DNA of 39,662 nt from Plantago elongata (lineage: Eukaryota; Streptophyta; Magnoliopsida; Lamiales; Plantaginaceae). Of the stretch, positions 23,062-33,419 are shown in pieces. The translations under genes were made by a program, and so were the position numbers. The DNA lies in NCBI GenBank assembly GCA_036897095.1, contig JAYMSP010000877.1, positions 1 through 39,662 of the forward strand, in the 5' to 3' direction. Below the pieces are notes generated by a model, which did not search any database, was not told where the DNA came from, and saw only the letters and a list, made by a program, of their open reading frames with translations. The first letter of the stretch is position 1; each line of letters begins with the position of its first letter.

Positions 23062-23869
23062 TAGGGATGCTTGGTCAAACGGATGAAGAACATGTCTATC
23101 CGCTATCCAATCCATTCTGAACGGATTGAATACGGATAAATCTGTCGGATAATGGATAAATTCGGCGGATATCTGTCATCCGATAGAAAAAAATTGGAGT
23201 AGACATTACTTCCATTGTTATTAACAATACTCTCTCAGAAGGTATAGACGTTGGCAAAGGTATGAAAATTCAAACAAAAAAAAAAATTGAATCACATATG
23301 CGAATCATAAGACAAACAAAATTAAATTGAATAGACAAACAAAATCAAATAAGAAGACAAACAAATCGAATCATAAGACAAATGAAATCAAATTGAATAG
23401 ACAAAACATTGCAGTGGAGGATTGGCAAAAGGAGATCAGGAGAGGATCGGAGACAAGAGGAGGCGGCCGGCGGAGAGGAGTTTATATGTCAATAGAGTAG
23501 AGCAAAATCACAATTAAAAGATAAGCTAGGGCCCTCGAAAAGTAATTAAAATTGAAAATTGAAGAGATAAATGAGGATTGAAGTGGACGACCGACGAGCT
23601 ACGTGAAGTGAAAGTGTGAGCTGCTTGAAAGACTGAGAATGAGGGCTGGAGGCAATTGAATTACATTTAGTGCAACAGGAAATAAATATATTATATTATA
23701 TTTTAATATATATTTTAAAAATTGAACGGATAACGGATATCCATTTTTCACGGATAGAAAAAAATAATATTCGTTATCCGATCCGTTAATCAACGGACCG
23801 AATTAATTCGATCCGTTAAAGTGAATATTCGGCGAATATCCATATTCGTAGATTAAATGAGCAACCCTA
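23062..23869. mobile_element. non-autonomous hAT element (808 bp)
   Basis: The ends are TAGGGATGCTT on the left and GAGCAACCCTA on the right (inverse TAGGGTTGCTC). A perfect 8-bp target duplication GTTCGTAT lies at 23054-23061 and 23870-23877. Both subterminal regions are rich in CGGATA/TATCCG motifs, as in hAT transposase binding regions. No transposase frame is present. It sits about 1 kb upstream of the next gene's start codon, so it may lie in that gene's promoter. Confidence 0.9.
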
Positions 23870-23877
23870 GTTCGTAT

Positions 23878-24905
23878 ACACCCCTACGCATGTCCACTAG
23901 TGTTGGAAAAAAAATGAAAAAAGAAGAAAAAAGGGGAATTTCACGTGCTTCACGCATTCTCCACGACTCATCAAATTCTTCATCATCATCATCATCATCT
24001 CCTTCACCACAATCAGATCGAAACAAATCTGTAAAATTCCTTTTTTTTTTTTTTCTAATTTTCTCTAGAGAAGAAAACAAGATATAAGAAAAAGAAATGG
24101 TAACTGTTGCACCTACCAGATATTTTACTCTAATCCATCTGTAATCAGACGATCCAAGCTTATCAGATCTAAGAACCTCTCCCTGTGATCAGACTATCTG
24201 AAACTGATTTTGTGATTTCACCAAAATCTGGGTTTAATCTACGAAATTAAAGCACCTGTCCTGTTTGGTCCTTGTGTATTAGCTCCTTGTTTTTCTTGTT
24301 GACGGAGGTGAAGAAGTATTTTGGGGATTTGTTGCGATTGAAACGATGATGATGATGAGAACGGATCTGAAACCCTAAAATTCGAGCTGATAGAGGTAAA
24401 CCCTCACTGTTGCGCTGAATTTGACATTTTTATTGGCCAGATCTGCATAAATCAGACCTTAATTCTTCATTCCTTCTATCTCACACAGATTAATATTAAT
24501 TTTGTTTTAATTTTATACTGTTACAAGTTACAACAAATAAGAATCATGATAATTTAAATGTTATGTTTAGTCTTTACCTAGAAATACCAGTTTGAAAACT
24601 ACTTGAACTGGAAAAAGTTTGCATCTTTGCCATTCAGCATAGATATAGAAGATTTGACTTTTTTTTTTTTTTGGGATAGGAGCATAGTGTCTTTTACAAG
24701 TAAATGATAGGAAACTTATCATATAAAGCTTATCAACTAAATAGATTTGGTTTTGGGAGAAGATTCTGATTTTCTGATGTTATTTGAATGTCCAGTTCTC
24801 CAGTTGTAGGATAGAAATTGAGAGAGGAGCTGGTTGGATAAAGCTACTTTCTTGGAGGTGTTCTAGCTGCTCATCTTACTGTATATAACTGGATATCTGT
24901 AAAAC
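23878..24905 (+). promoter_or_regulatory. promoter and 5' UTR region of the At4g26450-like gene
   Basis: The region has a TCA microsatellite (about 23976-24000), poly-T runs and CT-rich stretches. A possible leader donor is GATAGAG|GTAAAC at about 24394, with possible acceptors near 24793-24809 (for example TTGTAG), so the 5' UTR probably contains an intron of about 400 bp. No coding frame is supported. Confidence 0.4.
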
Positions 24906-27900
24906 ATGCATCCGAGACAGAGAAATGGAGCAGGGAATGGGTACAGGTCGAATAATTCTATGGGGATGGGTAGTGGGCCCAGAATTTCGCCGGAAGGTTC
25001 GATGAGGGGTCACCGGATGTATAATAATTCAGAGTATAATAGGAATTATAATCGTGGCGGTGGCTATGGACGTGATGGTCATTCTAGGCAGTTCATGCCA
25101 CCAGCACCTCCTCCTCCGCCACGAGAGACTGACATTCTTGTGGAAGCTGGTAAGCTTGCTGCTGAATATTTGGTTTCTAAAGGGGTGCTACCGCCAAATG
25201 CTCTATCGGGAAAATGGAAGACAGATATCCTCAAGAATATGATGGCTGAAATTCGGGGGTTTAGGCCACCTGAGGCAGAAAATGCACAGATTCATGTGGA
25301 TAACCGTCCGTCAGTTCATCCTCGCTCGGGAAGTGCTGATATAGGACCAGGCAAGAGAAAGTACTTTGATGATTATAATTTGAGCAGTGCTAAAACCTTT
25401 GAAAGAGGGAGACTGAGAAGTGAATCTTTAAAAATTTATGGGTCAGAGTTGAAAAAAGATTATGGGAGAAGTGGATCATGGGCTGGTAGGAATATTAGGG
25501 CCTCCCAGGGCATGGAGGGCGAGACAAACGCTTCCGTTGGAACTCTTGATGAGCAGCATCTCGCAAACAAAGGACAGAGGGGTGAAGATCAGAAGTTGAT
25601 ACCTGGTGAAATTACTCAAGGACGTGGTGATACAGCTAGTGTTGGGACCGAGTTGGAGAAATGCAACTCACATGAGGATGCAGTTGCAACAGATAGTACA
25701 CTGGCGAACAAGGTGTCAGATGGCATCCAGGAACCAGCAAAAGTGTCTGAGGATGATAATATGTGCGAAGAAGATTATAAGGCAGAAATAGAAGGTGACA
25801 TGGAGCAGAAGAATAGTAAAGAAAATAATGAAGTCACAACTCCTGTGGGGGATAGCTTGGTTAGCAAGGATGATGATGATTTAGTGAGCCAGATTGAAAT
25901 TGCAAATGTTCCCACTGAAGCTCACTCTTCATTGTCAGTGGATGGTGCACAGGATCAGGATCTCATGAATAAAGAGGAGACTGATTTTGAAAAGGAGCTT
26001 CCCAAAGTTTCCGGAGACCAGGCCATGGATGTTGGTGGTGACAGCTCATCTGGTAATGTTTTCTCTGACAAAGACAGCGAACTGAAAATTCTTCAAACTG
26101 ATGTCACAAATGCTGATCCCGTGAAGAAGGATACGGATCTTGCTATAATAGTAACACAGGGAGAGTGCTTAGCAACTGGCAAGCTTCCTGATGGATCTGT
26201 AGATAAAGAGCAAGAACTAGATGACAAGCTGCCTGGAATTGGTGTTTTGAATTCAATTTCTACGGAGAAAGGTGAAAAACGAGCAATAGATGATGATGCT
26301 GATGGTAGGGGTAATTTAAAAAAAATTAAAGAATGGGTTCCTCCTGAAAATGCGGAATTTAATGGCTCCCTGCCTCTTTCTGGGTCACTGTCAAATCAGC
26401 TGACATTACAGGAGCCCATTACTTCCAAGAATGTTTATGTTAATTTATCTGATGATCAGAGTGTTTCACTATATCCGGGAGGTCATGCTGACTCGTTTGA
26501 GTCCATGGAAGAGAAGCAGCTCTTTCCAGGTTCGTTGAAGACTTGCGACCTGAATCTTGGTGGCAAGTCCAAGGTTATTGATCTTTCTACATCTGTTCAT
26601 GTTTTCTCATCTGTTGCAGACACTGGAAAAGAAGCAGCATCTATCGGTTTTGATTTGTCCATGAGCAATAAATCCAATATGCGTAATAGAAATGGTAAAG
26701 ATTCAATGAACGGCAATGTTATTGAGATTATTGACTTGGAAGATGAATCAGTGCCAGAAGATACACACTTTAATGACTCTCAGAGAAGGTCAATTACCTT
26801 TTCTTTTTTTTTTTTTGGTGAAATGAGTACATCTGCATGCAGTATGACTTTTAGAACTCCAGATATCTATAACAAATCTGCTTGTCATGATTATGTAATC
26901 TGTCCATCTTGGGTTTAGATATCTATTACTTCACATCTCGTATGCCTGTCTAACATATTCTGAGTCCTTTGTATCTCAATTGTACAGGGAAGATATTTCA
27001 TTCACTGACTTGGATGGCTTTCGTAACAATGTAAATAATCCTAATGGGATTCCTGACATTCAGGATGGTAATTATGGACTTATGTTGTCAGAACTTCTTG
27101 GAAATGAAAGCCCAAATAATTCTGTTCCGACAGGCCTAAATTCGTTGCATGATCATGTCGTTCAATCCAGTGGAGAGGTAATACAGTCAATGTCTGCTGA
27201 TTTCTTGTCCAGAATGGGAGATTGGTTTCACTTTTTTTATTTCATGCCCTAGTATGTATTTTACCACTATAAATTGATACTACATTTTCAAATTTATACA
27301 GGGAATGCTTGGTGATGATGAGTCGATTTATATGTCCTTGGGAGAAATACCGATAAGTAAGCTTTACTATAACTTAAATAATCTCATTGATGGTATCCTT
27401 TCATCTTTGGCATGTCTTTGAATTTTACTTAATGGATTGAGGTTTGTTTCAGATGCTTACACTTCCATGCAGAATTAACATGTTTTACTATGCTAAATAC
27501 ATTGATGCTCACCAGTCGTGCCAGAGGATTTTCTTTAATATACCCCCCATTACCTTGAATTGACCCCTGTGTACTTCAGACACACATTAATCAAAGTACT
27601 CTGTAGCTCATAATTGTGTATCAGTTTTTAAGGAGCAAAATTGTTATATTTGGTACGGTCTCCTTTTGTCCTTCATATCAGGAGCCTATTACTCACTCTA
27701 CAAAATTGTTAGAATTCTTAAGTGATTTATCTGTTGCTGCTGACATGTGGTTTTCCGTTTGAAAACTCAAGGTTTGAGTAAACCTAAGTATGCCAGCAGG
27801 TATATATATCACAGAATTTGTACATACTCATCTGCATCCTAGATGAAAATTTGAATAGTATAAGTTGCGAACTACTATGTTGTAGTTCACCAGTGGTTGA

Positions 27901-29589
27901 ATTGGATTTTTATTTTTATTTTTTGGTTGAAATTTGTTGTACCTGGGCATTAAATATTTCCCAGAAGCACATGTTTTAGAAATGGTATTTAAATCTTAAA
28001 TACTCACATTAGTGATTAGTTTAAACCATTTTCTGGATATTGCATATATTTATGATTGTCAATTAGATTTTGCTTGTTCGCTTGGCCTTGTCATCTAACC
28101 TATTAGACAAAATGTAATCTCTTTGAAGGCAAAGTGGCACATGCTATAACTTTTATATGATTGATTGCTTATATATGGTGTATAGGTTTTATACTTATAT
28201 ATATATTTTCTTTAGGTTCAATTAGAAAAATGAATCAATGTTTATATTTTTACCGTCCAAAACTCCAATCTTCAATCTCCAAATCATGACTTGTAATATA
28301 TGTTATATGTTTAATCATAGGGATGAGAAGCTTAAGACTATATTCTATACTTGATGAATCTCTGATGGGGCACTCTAATTTTATCATGTAGTAATTGGAA
28401 AAAGAAAGGAAAGAAATCTTTGAATTTTATTGGTGCTGAGGTACTGGCTTAATTGGGGCCACTTAACAAGAGTTGGTTGACCCGCCTGGTGATGCCAAAG
28501 CCCTATCATTCTCTAATAGGGGAATTAGTTGGTTTCTGTCGTCTAAAAAGCTACTACAACTGTGGGCTTATGTGCATCATTGTGGATCATCAATATATAC
28601 TTTTATGTTTCTGGGCACCTTATGTTTATCAAAACTCATTGCTGCAACTCAATATGCTGGTTGGGAAAACCGCTTATTCTAGGTGGTGTTTTTTTGGTGC
28701 TGATTGTTTAAGTAGCTGCATGTGCTGGTTGTCCTCTTGGTCTAACTTGAGGTTATAGGGACTACCCATTTTGCTAGCATCTAGACAGGATTGCTCTGTG
28801 ATTTCAAGTTTGCTTGTACTGACTACTAGCTTCCCTGACAATTCTTGTTCAAGAAAGAAAAGAAAAATGTCTTCATATATTGTTTATTGAAAATTTTAGG
28901 AAATGTTTAATCATGTCCTCAAATTTCTTGCTTCCCAAAATTGGCGAATTCACTCTCTTGTACTCGCTCATCTACACAACTACCTCTATCTAGATCATGA
29001 AATTATCTTATCCCTTATCTTGCTAATAGTATGATCTGAGAATGTTAATTTCTTTCTTGTACACACTGGTCTACAGCAGCTTTTCGTTCTTGGTATATCT
29101 TTCGCTTGGAAGTACGATTTATTTGCTGACGTCAGAAATAAGCATTTTATCCTTAAATTCTTGCCCATAAGACACTCGGTCACTTAGGATTCTTTTTTAT
29201 TAAGACGTATATCAAAGGTTTTTGGTATATTTATCTGGTTATTTCTGTTTATGGGTTTTAACGTTATTATTTTTCTCAGTTGCTTTCATAAGAACTCATT
29301 TAGGAGTTCTCTGACAATTTAAGAGCATTATAAATTTATATCAAGTCCAGTAGGCGTCTCTTAATAAATTTATAAATTAATAAATTTATTAATTTCTTAT
29401 GTCGGTTATGATGGGAGCTTGCGTGCTTCTCTCTATGTTCATTTTTTATTTGTGACGGCAACACAACTAGACGTTGTTGTATATCCATTTATAAGCGCAT
29501 TTCCACATCTCTAATTAATTATATGATGGATTTCAGGCCTTCTGGGACCATGGGAGCAGCCAAATCAGGACTATGGGAAACCATTTTGA
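24906..29589 (+). CDS. conserved plant protein of unknown function, At4g26450-like
   Basis: Coding exons 24906-26788, 26988-27177, 27302-27356 and 29537-29589 join in frame to 726 aa; the Arabidopsis protein is of similar length. The N-terminus is Arg/Gly/Asn-rich, followed by a Pro run and a conserved helix-like stretch ETDILVEAGKLAAEYLVSKG (about 74-93). The middle is long, acidic and probably disordered. Basic clusters GKRK (149-152) and KR...NLKKIKEW (about 458-476) look like nuclear signals. VIEIIDLEDE (605-614) and KVIDLS (556-561) resemble SUMO-interacting motifs. The last exon gives LLGPWEQPNQDYGKPF, the kind of C-terminus I associate with this family, and was chosen for that reason. 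A nearer exon at 27453-27478 would instead end NAYTSMQN. Function is unknown; a nuclear role is inference. Confidence 0.85.
27357..29536 (+). other. 2.2 kb last intron of the At4g26450-like gene
   Basis: The donor is GTAAGC at 27357 and the acceptor TTTCAG at 29531-29536. It contains a cryptic or alternative terminal exon (27453-27478) and AT-rich filler with a TAAATTTAT-type palindrome near 29365-29395. The 101-codon frame at 28453-28758 has no family resemblance. Confidence 0.65.
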
Positions 29590-31354
29590 ACATTACGCAT
29601 CCATGTGGCCATATAGTAATTTTATTGCCATCTGAAGCATCGGCCTGTTTATTGTTGAGGAACATGCATTGGCAATCAAGACCCCCAAATTGCAAAGTTG
29701 CCTTCTCTCTGTAGTCATTACCTTGCATGTGACTGAGAAATGAATAGCTTCTGGTGTATGGTCTCTTTGAAATGAAGAGAAGAGATGCATGATAGGCTTT
29801 GGTGTCATGTGAAAATTTGTTGATATTACAAATCTGACTTGAAATAGCTGGATGGTTCATTCATTTACTGCATATGTTGTAAGATGAATAGATGATGCTT
29901 TTAATAAAACCTTCAGAGTGATTTGGAATATTGATGTAGAGCAGAAAACAGGCAAGCTTGTCGGAGCTTAAGCGCATTGCATCTGTTCTTTAAGATGACT
30001 GCAACTGAGCTCTCACGACATGGAAGGTAATACCTTGTCTGTCCTTGCCCCAGTGCCATATTTGCACCTGTCATCAAAGTTCTTACTTGTTAAAGCTCAA
30101 CTGCCCATTTGCGTTTAGAATGAGGCTTCTGACTAACTTTGCAGTAGGCAGTGGCCATCGTGCATCCTTGTTTGATATCTGGATGCAAGAAATTATTGTT
30201 TGATATCTGGATACATGAAATTATGTGATACTGCAGCTGGTGATGTGCTTTTTCTTAAAGTAGTGCAAGTGCAACACCCAGATTTTTGGGTAATATTTTT
30301 TTAGCTTTGATGATCATTGTGTCTCTAGTAGCACACGTGTAACCTGTACTTTACCCCCTCCTTATTGTGTGGTATTAAGTAAGTTCATTATTTATAGAAT
30401 TCTACCTTATTTAGTTATAGAATTATTGTTAGTCGTTTACTACGATGAAATTTTTATAATACAACACATTATCTTTCTTACACCAGTAAAAAGGCCCTTT
30501 TTTAATGAGTTTGTGCATGAGTTACTCATGAATGATACGATAGAATTTTGTAAAAATTGCATTAAATTTACTTATCCAGTAAAATGTTTTTAAAATTTCG
30601 AACAACATATTTTTCGAGTAATTCTATATGAAAGTTCAGTATGAGAATTCATGGGAGTACTATGAGGGCGGAGGAATAGTTTTGCAAAAAATCTTGAAGT
30701 GTTGTGAAGTAAGACACTGGATGTACACGTGGGGGTTGGAGTTGGGGACCCAAAATTCAAAATATACGAGGTTATTTTACGGTTAAAGAGATGAACCATC
30801 TTATTATTATTTTCATCAATTTTTTTGGGGGCACCATCTCATTACACTCCTTCCTGGATCCATCATGTAGGAGCTAAATACTAAATTTTCAATGTACCAT
30901 ATGCAGTCTGGATTAAGACAGGGTCAACTAAATTTCAACGCCATAAATATATTAAATTTAAATTCTGTTTTTTTATTGAAAACATTGTTATTAAAATATC
31001 TTGGGTGTTATTATTAGTTTTCAAAACTAGTTAGGTTTCTAAAACTAGATAGTTAAAATAATTGTTTGTTTACAATTAATTTTAACATTTTAAAGTTTTA
31101 AATAGTTTAAGAAGATTTCGAACACTATTCATACTCATTATTCATACTCATTCATTATTAGAAATCTAAATGTATGTTTTTTCATGATGAGTATATTCTT
31201 GAAAATGGTCGAATTAATTCTAAAACTAAGTGCCTCTGCTTTAATTTTTTTTAATAATAGATGATATATCAGAAAATTTCGAAGTAATTGCACGAATGGT
31301 CAAAATGTGTTGGCATATTAAAGCCAGTAAATAATCAATTAGTTGGATTTTGAT
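29590..31354. other. 3' UTR and intergenic DNA
   Basis: The 3' UTR of the upstream gene probably runs to about 29930, after AATAAA at 29903-29908. A 28-bp tandem duplication lies at 30170-30225. The rest is AT-rich with no supported gene. Confidence 0.55.
30170..30225. repeat. two 28-bp tandem repeats
   Basis: GTTTGATATCTGGATGCAAG begins copy 1 (30170-30197) and GTTTGATATCTGGATACATG begins copy 2 (30198-30225). They differ at a few positions and do not code for anything. Confidence 0.8.
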
Positions 31355-32494
31355 CAGTTCAGTGTATTAAAAACAGACTTGGACCGGCCGGTCCAACCAT
31401 TCGGGCCGGAAAATTCAAAGGAAACGGTCCAGTTAGACAGTTTGAACCGCTTGCCTTGTGAACCGGATAAAACCGGTAAAATCAGGAGGTTTTTACTAAA
31501 CCGACGACCCGGTTGGATGGAAATTAACCGATTTTATAATACTTTAATTAAAATGTTGAAGTTGAGAATTGAATCTGGATTTATTGTGTGAAAAACTAGC
31601 ACCTCTACCACTTGGATACAACTTAATTATGATACAAAGTAATTAATTAGAAAATCTCTTATAACAACTCATTCAAAGCTATCAACTTTTAAAATTAATT
31701 TATTTTACATCGTTGATATTAATGTTGCACATCCTTTATTAAAAGAATTTATAAACCTATGTAATCAATAAACTATTTATTGTTGATCTAGTTATATACA
31801 TTTTCTTGTTAATATACTATTTATATAATTCTTCAAAATGTCGCATTGTATTATTTATAAACTCTAATACCCTCCTAATTACTCCCTCCGTCTCATCAAA
31901 CTTCATGCTGGGTTGACGCGTAGTTTTATGCAAAAAGTTAAAGTAATGATAAAATATGAATTTGGTGGGGAAAAATGTATTTTTAGTGGTAAAATTTGTA
32001 ATTTTTGTGTAAAGTTGAGATTGTTTATTATTTATTAGTGGTGGGTTAACTTCTTTTTTTAGTAATGTATGAAGTTTGGTGGAACGGCTAAAAGTGGTAA
32101 ATGTATGAAGTTTGCCGGGACGGATGGAGTATAAGATAATATGTTATACTTTTTTGCATACAAATTAAAATAATTTTTTTCTTCATTAGTATTGTGAATA
32201 AAAATTTAAAGACTAAAAATTTGATCACTCTCACAATTAAATCTATATATTTAAAACTCTTTACACAAAATAAATGAATAATAAAATAAAGTGGTTGTGT
32301 GTATATAAAATTGTCGAAAAAGGAATGAAAATATAGAATTTTCTAAATTATTTTATTAAATATATATAAAAGTGAGAGGAATCATATGCTTGTGTGCCTT
32401 GTCAATTAGTGGTTTGACCAATTGAACTGATTGAACTATTATTTTTAAGTAGTCTGGTTGATGACCGGTCTGGTTTTTCATACATTCACTGATC
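31353..32494. mobile_element. possible CCGG-rich terminal-repeat transposon, interrupted
   Basis: The left end reads GATCAGTTCAGTGTATTAAA, then AACAGAC and many CCGG motifs. The right end, inverted, reads GATCAGTGAATGTATGAAAA, then ACCAGACCGG. These look like imperfect terminal inverted repeats of about 30 bp around 1.1 kb of AT-rich DNA, which contains a Stowaway MITE. No target duplication could be matched and no transposase is present, so the class is uncertain. Confidence 0.4.
31882..32129. mobile_element. Stowaway MITE (248 bp)
   Basis: The ends CTCCCTCCGTCTC and CGGGACGGATGGAG are the Stowaway (Tc1/mariner) terminal inverted repeats, flanked by the expected TA duplication (31880-31881 and 32130-32131). 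It has no coding capacity. Confidence 0.9.
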
Positions 32495-32804
32495 GGGTAG
32501 ACGTATTGAATAATCTCCGATTCTACTACTCATTCCCTATTTACTGACCAATAAAATTATCAGTGACATTTCATTTACAAATTAGACCTGGAGAAAATGT
32601 CCTCATCTCAACTCACACTAGAATCCCCATCTCCGACAATGATGTTATTATCCGGCTGAAGCTGACTCAAAATTCCCTTCTGATCAGAACGACGCTTATA
32701 TAGTGGTCGTACTCTTACCTTACAATGGTCAATGGTAGCTACTCGGCCACTCTGGTCCTAGTAACCGTATACTTGTAACAATATATGTTCCTCTCTCTTG
32801 TACT
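32495..32804. other. intergenic DNA, nothing recognised
   Basis: No protein frame, repeat end or RNA gene could be supported in this stretch. Confidence 0.5.
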
Positions 32805-32969
32805 TTCTCCGTCCCGTTAGAAACGAAATATGTAGTATGTAGTTAAGAATAAGTTTGAGAAAATACGTGCTGTGGAAAATGAGTTGTATTGTGGGGTTAT
32901 CGCACAAAATGAAAAAATGTTTCGTCTGTAATGGGACGATCAAAATGAAAAAATGTTTCGTCTGTAATG
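32805..32969. mobile_element. decayed Stowaway-like MITE with a 36-bp duplication
   Basis: CTTTCTCCGTCCCGTTAGAA near 32805 resembles a mutated Stowaway left end, and the segment up to GGGACG (about 32932-32937) resembles the right side. CAAAATGAAAAAATGTTTCG starts at both 32905 and 32941, so 36 bp, including the right subterminal part, have been tandemly duplicated. Confidence 0.55.
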
Positions 32970-32970
32970 C

Positions 32971-33419
32971 GATTATAATTGACTGCAGTACTGTACCTGA
33001 TTGGAGCTTGTTGTCTTTCGATTGTTGATTTGGCTTCATGTTTTGATTGATTGTTCGTTTCCTTTTCTTGTGAAGCCCTATTGTTCATAGTTCCAATTTA
33101 ATTTAATTTCATTACTTATTTATTGCATGTAAATTGCAGTACTATCTGATGTTCGGTTTCTTCTATGTGGGACCCGTATAAAATTACAAGTCGATTGATT
33201 CTACATAAGCTGTGAGTAGTAGATGCATTGGTCGATACCAATTTGTACTTCTGATGATGACGTTGCTTAAATATCTGATTGAGTTCTACTTGTTGATAGC
33301 TAAGCTAACAAGTAGCAGCAACATGGATATTACATTCTGTAATTAATCAAACTGAACTACCATTTTATTAACTTGACTGCCTATTCGAAGATACACCTAC
33401 AAACCATATGAATATATGA
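32971..33419 (-). other. 3' flank of the TIR-NB-ARC gene
   Basis: This is intergenic or 3' UTR sequence. AATAAA on the minus strand lies at 33364-33369, about 50 nt past the stop codon, and is the probable poly(A) signal. Nothing else was seen. Confidence 0.5.

Noticed and set aside
23857..24087. 76-codon Ser-run frame upstream of the At4g26450-like gene
   Set aside because: It starts inside the hAT element and its serine run is only a TCA microsatellite.
28453..28758. 101-codon frame in the last intron of the At4g26450-like gene
   Set aside because: No similarity recognised; it lies inside an intron bounded by good splice sites.
31343..31591. 82-codon frame with Pro/Gly/Arg content
   Set aside because: It is read through the CCGG-rich end of a transposon-like repeat.
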